64,000 bases of DNA, from positions 43,934 to 107,933 of the forward strand of contig JBCFAO010000005.1 of assembly GCA_038562165.1 (NCBI GenBank). Reading direction: 5' to 3'. The notes below the pieces were generated by a model. That model saw only the letters and a list, made by a program, of their open reading frames with translations, was not told where the DNA came from and ran no database searches. Source of the DNA: WRMS01 sp038562165 (lineage in GTDB: Bacteria; Bacillota; Peptococcia; DRI-13; UBA5745). Below are positions 7,945 to 17,256 of this stretch, in pieces (position 1 is the stretch's first letter; every line of letters begins with the position of its first letter). The position numbers were made by a program, and so were the translations under genes.

Positions 7945-8646
7945 CTAAGCCTGATTATCTTCCCGGTTCTTGCCGGTCTGTCCGGTTTCCTCAAAGGCCG
8001 CCGCCGCTTCCGCCGCCTCGGCTGTTTCGTCCAATTGGGCCGCTTTTTCCTGCAACTCTATCTGAAGAGAATTAGCCTTTGCCTTTTCCGACTCCTCATT
8101 TTTTTTCAGTTGCTTTCTGATGCGGCTGATGCTGCCGGGATGAGCTCCTACGGCCATAGCCATAACCACTTCGGAAAAAGAAGCGTCCTTGGGCAGATTT
8201 TTTTGGGCGATTTGACCTTCAAAAGCCCGGATCCTGTCCTCTAAAGTACCTAAAGTATTGATCTCCAGGTCGTTAAAAGTATCCAGAAGATTTCTGCTCA
8301 AATAAAGCATGAAATAATAGCAAAGCTGGTTATCTCTTTGCAGCAGAGCCAAAGCCTCTTTAACCGGCACAAAGCTAAGCACTGTCTTGCTCAGCGTATA
8401 AGCCGTAATGTGCCGGGTTTCATCGGTGAGGCCGGCCACGCCGATGAGGGAGCCGGCGTCGAAAATGCCCAAAGCTTTATAGCGGCCGTCCTCCGTATTG
8501 CGTACGCTCATCATCAGGCCTTTGCGCACAACCCAAATATAGCCTCCCCGGCCAAAAGACAAGGTGCAAAAGTTCTTCTTCTTGATTTCCATTGTATGAA
8601 AAGGCAGTTCTTCCAGCAGCCGGCTGCATAATTCTTTTTTATCCAT
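7945..8646 (-). CDS. Crp/Fnr-like transcriptional regulator with charged C-terminal tail
   Basis: 233 residues: a degenerate cyclic-nucleotide-binding beta-roll (about 20-115, with GRYKALGIFDAGSLIGVAGL), a long dimer helix, a helix-turn-helix (FSEVVMAMAVGAHPGSISRIRKQL in two halves, about 160-185), then an Ala/Glu/Lys coiled tail (about 188-233) not found in normal Crp. No Fnr-type N-terminal cysteine cluster and no clear cAMP-binding motif. RBS GGAGGAGA precedes the ATG. It is divergent from the permease at 8937, which may be its target; ligand unknown. Confidence 0.7.
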   Translation of the reverse strand: MDKKELCSRLLEELPFHTMEIKKKNFCTLSFGRGGYIWVVRKGLMMSVRNTEDGRYKALGIFDAGSLIGVAGLTDETRHITAYTLSKTVLSFVPVKEALALLQRDNQLCYYFMLYLSRNLLDTFNDLEINTLGTLEDRIRAFEGQIAQKNLPKDASFSEVVMAMAVGAHPGSISRIRKQLKKNEESEKAKANSLQIELQEKAAQLDETAEAAEAAAAFEETGQTGKNREDNQA

Positions 8647-8936
8647 AGTCTCCTCCTCTTCCGGGATTTTCTTTTATTTTCGTTAACATCCTGGTTTCTT
8701 TCGTCAATGTTATGTACAGGCATATATAATTCTATGCACAAAAGCCGACTCCTTCCTGATTAGCTTATGCCAGGAAACATAAAAATTTTTTTATTTTCTA
8801 ACCTAAGTTATAAAAAGCCCTATTTAACGCTTTTTACCGCCCCGGGCCCGCATTGTCATAAAAAATGAATTATGTTACCATAGCCTCATGCTGATGCTTG
8901 GCCATCAGGAATACAACCCAGAAGGGAAAGATCAAA

Positions 8937-10307
8937 ATGCCTGTTGCTCTGAGACAAATTCAGCCTATCGCCGTAATCTTGTTTGCCGGCTTGCGCCTGT
9001 CAAATTACTTCATTAATAATTCCTTACTGGAATATCTCAGCGCCGGAGTCTTGCTGTTTATTATCGTCCAAGCCATGCCTAAGCTGGATAAAAGCAGCCG
9101 TTGGGTGGTATCGGGTCTCTTTTTATTTGGCGCCATCCTGCTTTTGACCAGCGGCGCCAATCTCCGGCTGTGGACTGTGGCTTTCTTAAAAAACGCCAAC
9201 GTGGCCACTATGCTGATTTGCGTACCACTGATGTCTCTGCCTTTTTTTTATGAAGATTATCAAAGCGAGCTTAAAGTGGTGGCGCAGACAAAAATGCAAT
9301 CCATGCTGGGCTTTTGTCTGTTGACCTCACTGTGCACTCATTTGCTGGGAGTACTGATCAGCGTCGGGGCCATCGCCATCATCTATGAGCTGCTAAGCCC
9401 CCATGCCAAGCTTTACAAATCCGAAGATACTTTTCTGGCCACCATTATGAGAAGCTATTCCTCCTCCGGCTTTTGGTCCCCGGCCTGGGCCTCTATGGTG
9501 CTGATCAATTCCCAACTGCAAGTTTCCTGGCTTTCTCTGATTCCCATCGGCCTGGCCTTTTCCGCTATTTTTATGGGCTTGGATTTAGGTTTTATCGCCG
9601 TGAAAATCAAGCGCAATCCGGAAAGATATCCCCGGCTCCAGGCAGAAGAAGGGGCTGTGGTCAATTGGCGCAAGATATACACCATGCTGCTGCTGGCCTT
9701 TGCTCTCATTGGCTCCATTATCTTGGGCAACATCGTAACCCCCTGGGATCTGCTGATTATTATTTCCATCGTCGCCATCATCTTCCCTCTGGCCACCGGC
9801 CTGCTGCAAAAGCACATGCCGGCATACAAAAAAGGGATGGCCAATTTCTATGGCAAATCCCTCATTAAAGTACAAAGCCAATGCGCCCTTTTTACTGCCG
9901 CCGGCTTTCTCGGCAAAGCCCTGGATGCCGCAGGAATAGGTGCTGTGCTGCCCCGTTTTCTGCCGGACTGGCTTACCTCTTATCCGGTATTGATGATTGG
10001 AGCCATCATGCTGCTGCTGATCCTGCCGGCTATGGTAGGCATCCATCCCGTGGCTACCGGCACGGCTCTTCTCAGCGCCGTGACCCCCGCCGCTTTGGGC
10101 CTGGATCTGATGTCCTTTACCCTGACCATCCTCACCGGCTGGCTTTTAGCCACCTTCCTCTCCCCGCTGACTTCCACCTCTCTCATTCTCAGCGGCTGCT
10201 GCGGCCGGCCTTCCTGGAGCCTGCTTAATCTCAACAAGGTTTTCGGCCCTGTGGCGCTAATCCTTTTCAGCATCCTGATCGCTGTGGTCGGCCCCCTTTT
10301 AGGCTGA
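8937..10307 (+). CDS. Unrecognised polytopic membrane permease
   Basis: 456 residues, hydrophobic nearly throughout, about 11-12 membrane segments. Two similar-looking re-entrant regions occur, SSSGFWSPAWASMVL in the first half and GIHPVATGTALLSAV in the second, with a conserved-looking SGCCGRPSW near the end. This layout recalls the ion-transporter superfamily (ArsB/DcuC/CitM-type), but I do not recognise the family. The ATG at 8937, ten bases after AGGG, is preferred over the TTG 13 codons upstream. Divergent from the Crp-like gene and convergent with the HAD-GtrA gene. Confidence 0.6.
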   Translation: MPVALRQIQPIAVILFAGLRLSNYFINNSLLEYLSAGVLLFIIVQAMPKLDKSSRWVVSGLFLFGAILLLTSGANLRLWTVAFLKNANVATMLICVPLMSLPFFYEDYQSELKVVAQTKMQSMLGFCLLTSLCTHLLGVLISVGAIAIIYELLSPHAKLYKSEDTFLATIMRSYSSSGFWSPAWASMVLINSQLQVSWLSLIPIGLAFSAIFMGLDLGFIAVKIKRNPERYPRLQAEEGAVVNWRKIYTMLLLAFALIGSIILGNIVTPWDLLIIISIVAIIFPLATGLLQKHMPAYKKGMANFYGKSLIKVQSQCALFTAAGFLGKALDAAGIGAVLPRFLPDWLTSYPVLMIGAIMLLLILPAMVGIHPVATGTALLSAVTPAALGLDLMSFTLTILTGWLLATFLSPLTSTSLILSGCCGRPSWSLLNLNKVFGPVALILFSILIAVVGPLLG

Positions 10308-10328
10308 TCCCAAACACTTCTGCTTCGT

Positions 10329-11291
10329 TCATCTCCTGCGAAAGGTAATGAGCTTCAGCATCAAAAAGGTGACGGGCATACCGATGGCCGCCGCCAGGAA
10401 AAAGGCCAGAAGCTTGCTGAGGCCGGCCCAATAATAGACCACAAACACGATAATGTTTTGCATGGCAAAATTGGGCAAATAAGACAAGCAGAAGCTGCCG
10501 TATCTTTTGAGGGAAAGGTTTGCCTTAAACGTAAACCGGCTATTGAGCAAATAGGAAACCGTCAGGCTGCTGAGATAGCCCAGGACGAAGGCGGGGCTTA
10601 CCGGCAAAACCAGGGAATAAAGCAGCGAAAACACAATGCCGTTTACAGCGTTGACCAGACCGATGATAAAGAAAATAAGAAACTGGCGGCTTAAGAAATA
10701 CTGCAGCCAGCCTGGTTTAGCGGCTGGCAGCGGGCTGCCCCAGGGCAGCAGTTTCTCTCCCGCCACCAGATAGCTCTTTTTCGCCATAGCCGCCATGGGA
10801 CTATCCGACAAAGAGTCTGAATAAAAGCCTTCAATTTCCCTGTGAGGATAGTCCGCCTTAAACCGGCGGACTTTTTCTTCGCCATAGCAATTCTTACCCT
10901 GATAGCGGCCGGTGCGGGGCTCCACCGGCGAGGCGATAAGGTTTACCACCCCCAGCCGGCGGCAGGCCTCTTCCAGCAGAAAAGCCGGTGAGGCCGAAAT
11001 AATCAAATCGTCGGGCCGCTGCCAGACTTTATAGAAATGTTTGATCTTCTTAATATTGCGGCGCCAGAAATCATAGACGAAATTTTCCATATCCGGCAGT
11101 CCCTGAAAAAACACGTAAAACCGCTCTTTGCATTGGGTTTTGTCGATGCGGCCCAGGGCATAAAGCAGCAAAGCCCAGGCCTGCCGGGGCCAATACCTGG
11201 CCAAAGACCAGCGGTTTTGCAGACAGTACCAGTAAAAATCCTTCGTACTGTCCCCATCGTAGATGGTATAGTCAAAATCATAAACGTTCAA
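10329..11291 (-). CDS. HAD-IB phosphatase fused to a GtrA-like membrane domain
   Basis: 320 residues. N-terminal HAD phosphatase: nucleophile motif DFDYT (D5, D7, T9), motif II SASPAF, and motif III region GFYSDSLSDSPM. The C-terminal 120 residues carry four membrane segments of the GtrA type (FFIIGLVNAVNGIVF ... SYLLNSRFTF), a family tied to moving polyprenyl-phosphate sugars. The start is a TTG 7 bases after GAAGAGGG; it gives the usual MNVYDFD opening and leaves 22 bp after the UbiA gene. With UbiA next door, dephosphorylation and flipping of a polyprenyl-phosphoryl pentose is inferred, by analogy with the Rv3806c/Rv3807c pair. Confidence 0.75.
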   Translation of the reverse strand: MNVYDFDYTIYDGDSTKDFYWYCLQNRWSLARYWPRQAWALLLYALGRIDKTQCKERFYVFFQGLPDMENFVYDFWRRNIKKIKHFYKVWQRPDDLIISASPAFLLEEACRRLGVVNLIASPVEPRTGRYQGKNCYGEEKVRRFKADYPHREIEGFYSDSLSDSPMAAMAKKSYLVAGEKLLPWGSPLPAAKPGWLQYFLSRQFLIFFIIGLVNAVNGIVFSLLYSLVLPVSPAFVLGYLSSLTVSYLLNSRFTFKANLSLKRYGSFCLSYLPNFAMQNIIVFVVYYWAGLSKLLAFFLAAAIGMPVTFLMLKLITFRRR

Positions 11292-11313
11292 CGCTCTGCC
11301 CTCTTCCAAGTCT

Positions 11314-12198
11314 TTATACAAAATATAGCAACACAAATACCAGGAGGGCAAAAAGCAGCAGCAAGCCGCAAAGAACCTTGTCCCGCAGCACTACCTCCAC
11401 CGGATCGCCGTCGGAATCCGTTTCGATATTCAAGCTGTACTTCAGGCAAATCAGGATAGCCAGAGGCACCGTCCAAAGCATTCCTCCGCCTCTTTCCCCT
11501 TCTCCCCAAGCCAGGCTATGGCCGCCGCCGGCCCACAGGGAATAAAAAGCCACCGTCAGAGTAAGGCACATGTTCATGCTTTTTTCCAAAAAGCCCTGGC
11601 TGTACTTTTTCAATACCTGCCGGGTTTCTTTCTGCCGTATCAATTCCCCCCGGCGCTTGCCCAGACCCATATAAAAAGACATGGTCAGCACCGTGAGATA
11701 TAGCCAGCCGGAAACGGCAATTCCGGTGAGAGCTGCCCCATAAACCAGCCGCAGCAAAAAGCCCGCCGCCAATATGGAGATGTCCAACAAGGCCACATGC
11801 TTCAGCCGCCAGCTATAAGCCAGATTCATCAGCAAATAAGACAGCAAAAACAGCCAGGAAAAGAAATTAGCCGGACCGGCCAGGGCCTGGCAGACTAAAC
11901 CAAACAGCAGCAGCACCGCTGCCAATATGACAGCCTTGTTCACCGGCACGGCTCCGGAAGCAATGGGCCGGCGGCATTTTTCGCTATGCTGGCGGTCTTT
12001 TTCCGCATCCTGAATATCGTTATAGATATAAACCACCGAACTGATTAAGCAATAAGCCAAAAAGCCGGTAAAGGTCTGCCCTACCAAAGGCCATTGCAAT
12101 AAGCTGCCGCTAAAAAACAGGGGCAGAAAAATAAAGAAATTTTTTGAATAGTGGTGGGGCCTCATCAATTTGATATAGGGCTTCACTTGTGCAAACAT
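11314..12198 (-). CDS. UbiA-type polyprenyl-phosphate phosphoribosyltransferase-like protein
   Basis: 294-residue, about nine-helix membrane prenyltransferase. The first Asp motif NDIQDAEKDR (NDxxDxxxD) and the following KCRRPIASG are clear; PHHYSKNFFIFLPLFFS near the N-terminus matches the subgroup that includes mycobacterial DPPR synthase, which transfers 5-phosphoribose to a polyprenyl phosphate. A quinone or heme prenyltransferase role is less likely, because the neighbours are a HAD phosphatase-GtrA fusion and a GT-C-like protein rather than quinone genes. Middle gene of a leftward three-gene cluster. Confidence 0.72.
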   Translation of the reverse strand: MFAQVKPYIKLMRPHHYSKNFFIFLPLFFSGSLLQWPLVGQTFTGFLAYCLISSVVYIYNDIQDAEKDRQHSEKCRRPIASGAVPVNKAVILAAVLLLFGLVCQALAGPANFFSWLFLLSYLLMNLAYSWRLKHVALLDISILAAGFLLRLVYGAALTGIAVSGWLYLTVLTMSFYMGLGKRRGELIRQKETRQVLKKYSQGFLEKSMNMCLTLTVAFYSLWAGGGHSLAWGEGERGGGMLWTVPLAILICLKYSLNIETDSDGDPVEVVLRDKVLCGLLLLFALLVFVLLYFV

Positions 12199-12255
12199 AA
12201 AAAACGTCCTATCCTAAAAATTTATTCGGCGAGAGTGAGCAAGACTAACCCGGAT

Positions 12256-13923
12256 TTAGCGTGGATAATAAATCACGCCGAATTGGATCAATTGCCGGAT
12301 GCCGGCCAGGTTCACCCAGGCCAGCGCCACCATCAGAACCGCGCCTAGGATCCGCCTCAGCCGCGGCTTTTTAGCCAGCAGCTTCATCCATCCCCCGTAA
12401 AGCAAGGAAAGAAGAGCCCAGGAAAAATACAAGGTATAAAGTATCATCCCGTTTTCTTTGGCGCCCCAGCCCACACCCACCAGGAGGCAGAAGGAAAAAA
12501 GCAACCAGGCCAGGCAAATCCGGAAATACAGCTCTTTTCTATACAATAGAAAGGCTGCCGCCGCCAAAACAAACAAAACAGGGCCCAGCCAGGTCAGCCC
12601 TTGATCAGGGGCCAACTGCCAGGAAATCTGATCAAAGACATTCCGGGTAACGTAAGTCTCCGGCGCCGCCAGGCAGTTGGCGAGAAAGCCCCAATACTGC
12701 CGGAGTTTTTCCTGTAAAGGTAAACTGCTGCCGGCAAAACGCAAAAGCCGGGGCAAAGAGGTCCCCGCCTCCCAGAGCAAAGGCATCTGGCCGAAAACTG
12801 TCAGGAAAGCCAGAAAGATCAATCCTGTCCGGAACATAACTGCAAAGCTGCGCCGGAAATTCCCGCCTTTTAGAATAAAAAACAGAAAGAAACCGCTGGT
12901 AAGCATGCTGCCGGCAGCGCCGCTAAAACAAAAGGGCTGCCAGAGCCAGGGCTCCCCCGTCCCCGCCTTGCCGGAGAGCTCCTCCCGGCAGAGGGAATAA
13001 ATGAAGAGTAAAAGCCAAAATAGAGCAAAGACGTATTGTTCCAGGTTCAGGACAAACAAGAGCACCGGATAACTGGTAAAGTATAAACCTAGAAAAATCA
13101 GTTGATCCAAACCCCTGAGCTTCAGCAGCCGGGAAACCAGGATCAGGGAAAAGGCCAGCACTATGGCCTGCAAGGAGGCTATAGCCAGGGCATAAACCGG
13201 CAAAGCGCCGCCAAAGCAAGCGGCAACCCAAGTGGCCAGGATGCCAAAGGGCAGGGCGAAGAGGCCAAAAAGGGGCTGCCGTAAATCATTTTCCGGACCG
13301 TTGATATTGATATAGGCATTCGTCTGCAAATGAATACCCGTATCGCTGGTAAAGACGGTATCGTATTTATTGGCCTGGCCTGCCGCCGCCGGCTGATAAA
13401 ACAAATTTGTCCGGCTGTAAGCCGAAAAAATCAGTAATACGGACAACGCCGCCGCCAAAAGCCAGAAGCCCTTTTCCAGCCCAGTCATCCGCCGGATAAA
13501 CGGAAGGCCGTAATGCCTAAAGATCTTGACCAGCCAGTAAAAAACCACCCATAGAGCTGCCGCCGCCAAGGCCGTAAGCAAAAGCTTAGCCATCGGCAGC
13601 AATCCCTGCCATAAGGCCTCGTCAATACTGCGGTAACGGGATAGGGTATCCAGTAAAAGCCGGGACAGCTTTTCGAAGCGGAAATAAAAATAGGACATAA
13701 AGATTTTACCCCCGCTATAGGCAAAAGGTAAGGCAATAGCCCCTGTCAGCCAGGAAAAGGGCTTAAACAGGTTTTCTGCCAGCCCCCGGCGGAAGGCAAG
13801 CCAAACAAAAAGCAAAAAAGACAAGGCCACACCGAGAACCCCGGCAATAACAGGGCCTCTCAATGTGGCTAAAACCGTCATCGTTACAGCAGACAATATA
13901 AACAATAAACGAAAAAAGATCAT
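12256..13923 (-). CDS. Large polytopic membrane protein, probable GT-C-like glycosyltransferase
   Basis: 555 residues with roughly 12-13 membrane segments. A long non-membrane loop at about 180-215 (TVFTSDTGIHLQTNAYININGPENDLRQPLFGL) carries acidic residues where GT-C enzymes hold their catalytic aspartate. No soluble glycosyltransferase domain. It leads the cluster with UbiA and HAD-GtrA, so use of a polyprenyl-linked sugar donor to glycosylate a wall or surface polymer is inferred. The RBS before ATG is weak (ACGGG). The family is not recognised with certainty. Confidence 0.5.
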   Translation of the reverse strand: MIFFRLLFILSAVTMTVLATLRGPVIAGVLGVALSFLLFVWLAFRRGLAENLFKPFSWLTGAIALPFAYSGGKIFMSYFYFRFEKLSRLLLDTLSRYRSIDEALWQGLLPMAKLLLTALAAAALWVVFYWLVKIFRHYGLPFIRRMTGLEKGFWLLAAALSVLLIFSAYSRTNLFYQPAAAGQANKYDTVFTSDTGIHLQTNAYININGPENDLRQPLFGLFALPFGILATWVAACFGGALPVYALAIASLQAIVLAFSLILVSRLLKLRGLDQLIFLGLYFTSYPVLLFVLNLEQYVFALFWLLLFIYSLCREELSGKAGTGEPWLWQPFCFSGAAGSMLTSGFFLFFILKGGNFRRSFAVMFRTGLIFLAFLTVFGQMPLLWEAGTSLPRLLRFAGSSLPLQEKLRQYWGFLANCLAAPETYVTRNVFDQISWQLAPDQGLTWLGPVLFVLAAAAFLLYRKELYFRICLAWLLFSFCLLVGVGWGAKENGMILYTLYFSWALLSLLYGGWMKLLAKKPRLRRILGAVLMVALAWVNLAGIRQLIQFGVIYYPR

Positions 13924-13973
13924 ACTGCCCGTCCCGTCTCTAGTCTCATATTGATCAAGGGGCAGCTTCCCCT

Positions 13974-13999
13974 AAAAAAAACCTGCTCACAGGAGCAGG
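13974..13999 (-). terminator. Intrinsic terminator after the tRNA gene
   Basis: Minus strand: CCTGCTC-CTGT-GAGCAGG stem, 7 bp without mismatch, followed directly by eight T. It starts 11 bp after the tRNA 3' end. Confidence 0.9.
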
Positions 14000-14009
14000 G
14001 AGAAGGTCA

Positions 14010-14084
14010 TGGTGGGCCCACCTGGGATCGAACCAGGGACCGACCGGTTATGAGCCGGCTGCTCTACCGCTGAGCTATAGGCCC
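14010..14084 (-). tRNA. tRNA with CAT anticodon (Met, or Ile2 after lysidine modification)
   Basis: 75 nt including an encoded CCA. The acceptor GGGCCTA pairs with TGGGCCC, the D arm reads AGCTCAGCGGTAGAGC, the anticodon arm is CCGGCTCATAACCGG with CAT at the centre, and the T arm contains GGTTCGATCC. The AT(A)-ACC anticodon surroundings resemble tRNA-Ile2 of Bacillota as much as elongator Met, so identity is left open. It is not the initiator type (normal first base pair G-C). Confidence 0.92.
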
Positions 14085-14155
14085 GAATTTTTCGGGAAGG
14101 CAAAATATTTGCCCCCCCATCAACCCGTCTAGTATAACATAGGCAGAGCAGGATT

Positions 14156-15286
14156 TCAATCCAAATAATCCTTTAATTTTCGGCTGCGGCTGGGATGTTT
14201 CAGCTTTCTCAAAGCCTTGGCTTCAATCTGCCGGATTCTCTCTCTGGTGACGCCAAACTCTTGGCCTACTTCTTCTAAAGTCCTGGCCCTGCCGTCGTCT
14301 AAGCCAAAACGGAGCCGCAATACTTTTTCTTCTCTGGGAGCTAAGGTCTTGAGCACTTCCTCCAATTGCTCTTTCAAAAGCAGGAAGGAAGCAGCCTCCG
14401 CCGGCGCCGGGGCGTCGTCGTCTTCAATGAAATCTCCTAAATGGCTGTCCTCTTCTTCACCGATAGGCGTCTCCAAAGAAACGGGCTCTTGGGCAATTTT
14501 CTGGATCTCTCTGACTCTTTCCACGGGAATGTCCATTTCCGCGGCAATTTCCTCGGGGCTGGGGTCCCGGCCCAGCTCCTGCAAAAGCTGGCGGTTGACC
14601 CGGATTAATTTGTTGATGGTTTCTACCATATGAACAGGGATGCGGATAGTCCTGGCCTGATCGGCAATGGCTCTGGTAATGGCCTGGCGAATCCACCAAG
14701 TAGCATAGGTGCTGAATTTAAAACCCTTGCGAAAATCAAATTTCTCAACGGCTTTAATAAGGCCCAAATTGCCTTCCTGAATCAAATCCAGGAAAAGCAT
14801 ACCTCTGCCCACATAACGCTTGGCTATACTGACTACCAGGCGCAGGTTGGCCTCCACCAGCCTTTTTTTGGCGATTTCGTCCCCTTCCTCCATCCGCATA
14901 GCAAGAACTACTTCTTCTTCTGCCGACAGCAAAGGTACCCGGCCAATTTCTTTCAGGTACATTCTGACAGGGTCGTCAATACCGATACCCTCGGGTACGC
15001 TCAGGTCGATGTCCACTTCCGCCTCTGCTGCTACAGCCTCATCTATATCCGCCTGATTATCCGGATCGTCAAGGGGCACCACATCCACAACCTCATCGGC
15101 CTGGATTTCGATGTTCAAATTGGCGAGCATCTCATACACTTCATCTATTTGCTCGGGCGTCATCTCAATATTCTGCAGAGCGTCCATGATCTCTGCATAG
15201 GTCAGAATGCCGCGCTTTTTGCCTTTTTGAATCAGCTCCTTGACCCTATCTATGCGATTCTGCTCAGGATCTTTCTCATTTTTCAA
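14156..15286 (-). CDS. rpoD: Primary sigma factor, RpoD/SigA
   Basis: 376 residues, close to B. subtilis SigA (371). Seen: region 1.1-like start, region 1.2/2.1 (DPVRMYLKEIGRVPLLSAEEE), region 2.3-2.4 (FSTYATWWIRQAITRAIADQ), region 3 and the region 4.2 helix-turn-helix (TLEEVGQEFGVTRERIRQIE). It directs housekeeping transcription from TTGACA/TATAAT promoters, several of which occur in this window. TTG start 17 bp after dnaG, with GGGGGAA upstream. dnaG-rpoD is the usual macromolecular synthesis pair. Confidence 0.97.
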   Translation of the reverse strand: MKNEKDPEQNRIDRVKELIQKGKKRGILTYAEIMDALQNIEMTPEQIDEVYEMLANLNIEIQADEVVDVVPLDDPDNQADIDEAVAAEAEVDIDLSVPEGIGIDDPVRMYLKEIGRVPLLSAEEEVVLAMRMEEGDEIAKKRLVEANLRLVVSIAKRYVGRGMLFLDLIQEGNLGLIKAVEKFDFRKGFKFSTYATWWIRQAITRAIADQARTIRIPVHMVETINKLIRVNRQLLQELGRDPSPEEIAAEMDIPVERVREIQKIAQEPVSLETPIGEEEDSHLGDFIEDDDAPAPAEAASFLLLKEQLEEVLKTLAPREEKVLRLRFGLDDGRARTLEEVGQEFGVTRERIRQIEAKALRKLKHPSRSRKLKDYLD

Positions 15287-15303
15287 GTGGGTATTCCCCC
15301 CTC

Positions 15304-17094
15304 TCAGGGTTTTAATTTCTGCTTCTCTATGTTCAGTCCGGACAAGGCTATCATGATTTCTTTGGCGGCGCTGTTATCTCCGGACCTCTCTGCTGCCGCT
15401 AGTTTTGCCATTTTATCTTTGATTTGACGTTCTACTTTTTGGCGCCTTAACGTCAGCAGGCTGTCTTGAAATACCCTTTCCTCATCGCCGGGGGGGCTTT
15501 CTTGAAGCAATATCCCCGTCAGCCACTGGCGTTCCTCTTGACGGTCAATGAGGGCTACTAAGTCTTCCTCCTTCAACGTAACGTATCCGGCCATAACCAA
15601 AGCCGACAGGGTCTGGTAAAGGCTCCTTGCCTGGGGGTTGCCAAAGAGAGATGCTCCCCCTGCTTCTTCAATGGCCTCTTGCCTTCCAACGTCCCGCAAA
15701 AAACAGCGGATAATGATACCCTGGGCCAGCTCCTCCGAGCTTTGGCTCTTTAGCTCCGGTGACCGGGCCGGCGCCGTCTTGTCTTTCTTTTGGTCGCCGG
15801 TAAAATATCGCCGTACTTCGTCTTTAATGGCCGGTTCCGGAAAATGCAAGGTATCGGCCATCATCGTAATATAACCTTGACGGGCCACAGGACTCTTGAT
15901 CTTGGCCAACTCCGGCAAAGAAGCTTGGATAATCGCTACTTTACCGGCCATCTCTTCTTTATCAAATTTTTCCATATTTAGCTGAAATTTATACTCGAAT
16001 AAGGAAAAAGCTTTTTCTGCCAGTTGAATAAAGGCTTCTTTTCCTTTAATCTTCAAAAAATCATCGGGATCTTTGCCTTCGGGAATCCGCATAACCCCTA
16101 CCCGGCAGCCCTGTTGATCAAGAATATCCAGTCCCCTCAGGGTGGCTGCCTCCCCCGCACTATCGCCATCATAACAAATCAGCGTGCGGTAGGTGTACCG
16201 GGTCAACAGCTTGGCTTGCTCCACCGTAAGGGAAGTTCCCAGGGAAGCCACTGCATTGGCTACACCTTGCTGGTGGGCAGCAATGACATCCATATAGCCT
16301 TCCATGATAATCACCTGGTCTTGCTGCCGGATGGCGTTCTTCGCCAGGGAAAGCCCATAGAGCCCTTTGCCTTTATGAAACAGGGGGGTCTCCTGGGAAT
16401 TTAAGTATTTGGGCTGGCCTTCACCGATGATCCGGCCTCCAAAACCGATAACCTGATCCCGCTCATCCAGAATGGGAAACATCACCCGTCCCCTGAACTT
16501 GTCCACCAAGGTACCCCGGCTGGACTTAACGGAAAGTCCTAACAAAAGCAGTTCTTGCTCGCTTACGCCTTTGGCCCCAAGCTCTTTCGTCAAAAAATCC
16601 CATTGGTCGGGGGAGTAGCCTAAATGAAACTGATCGATAGTTTCTGAACTAAGTCCCCGCCGGGAAAAGTATTCCCGGCCGGGGGTACCGATCTTAGACT
16701 TTAATGCTTGCTCGTAAAGCTCCATGGCCCATTGGTTGATCTGGCGGAGCCGCTTGATCCTGGACTCCTGCTCCTTCTGAGCCGGTGTGCTTTCTTTCTC
16801 CGGCAAAGCAATACCATAGCGGAGGGCCAGCTTCTCCGCCGCTTCCTGAAAGGCCAGGCCTTCCTGCTCCATCAGGAAAGTAAAAACATTGCCTCCCTTG
16901 CCGCAGCCGAAACAGTGAAAAATCTGCTTTGCCGGCGATACTACAAAGGAGGGCGTCTTTTCTTGGTGGAAGGGACAAAGCCCCGTATAATTCTGGCCCT
17001 GTTTCTTCAGGGTGACGTAGCCGGCCACGATTTCCACAATATCCGCCTGCTGCCGCAAGCTTTCTATTATATCCTCGGGAATGCGCCCGTTCAC
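15304..17094 (-). CDS. dnaG: DNA primase
   Basis: About 596 residues. N-terminal CHC2 zinc finger (CPFH ... CFGCGKGG), a central TOPRIM fold with EGYMDVIAAH and YDGDSAGEAA, then a DnaB-interacting C-terminal region. It makes RNA primers at the replication fork. Two GTG starts three codons apart are possible. The upstream one (17101-17103) is only 2 bases from GAGG, so the GTG at 17092-17094 (MNGRIPEDII) is preferred. Followed by rpoD after 17 bp. Confidence 0.96.
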   Translation of the reverse strand: MNGRIPEDIIESLRQQADIVEIVAGYVTLKKQGQNYTGLCPFHQEKTPSFVVSPAKQIFHCFGCGKGGNVFTFLMEQEGLAFQEAAEKLALRYGIALPEKESTPAQKEQESRIKRLRQINQWAMELYEQALKSKIGTPGREYFSRRGLSSETIDQFHLGYSPDQWDFLTKELGAKGVSEQELLLLGLSVKSSRGTLVDKFRGRVMFPILDERDQVIGFGGRIIGEGQPKYLNSQETPLFHKGKGLYGLSLAKNAIRQQDQVIIMEGYMDVIAAHQQGVANAVASLGTSLTVEQAKLLTRYTYRTLICYDGDSAGEAATLRGLDILDQQGCRVGVMRIPEGKDPDDFLKIKGKEAFIQLAEKAFSLFEYKFQLNMEKFDKEEMAGKVAIIQASLPELAKIKSPVARQGYITMMADTLHFPEPAIKDEVRRYFTGDQKKDKTAPARSPELKSQSSEELAQGIIIRCFLRDVGRQEAIEEAGGASLFGNPQARSLYQTLSALVMAGYVTLKEEDLVALIDRQEERQWLTGILLQESPPGDEERVFQDSLLTLRRQKVERQIKDKMAKLAAAERSGDNSAAKEIMIALSGLNIEKQKLKP

Positions 17095-17256
17095 TACCTT
17101 CACCGCCTCAGTCGATTTCTACATTTCGATATCAATATGGGTTTTTCCTGCTATTTCACAAAGATTTAACAATCACGCTCGTCTGACTAAGGCGAAAAAA
17201 CCCGTAAAATCCCTGCAAACGTTTATTTAATTCTTGAGGGTTTGCATAATTTCTGA

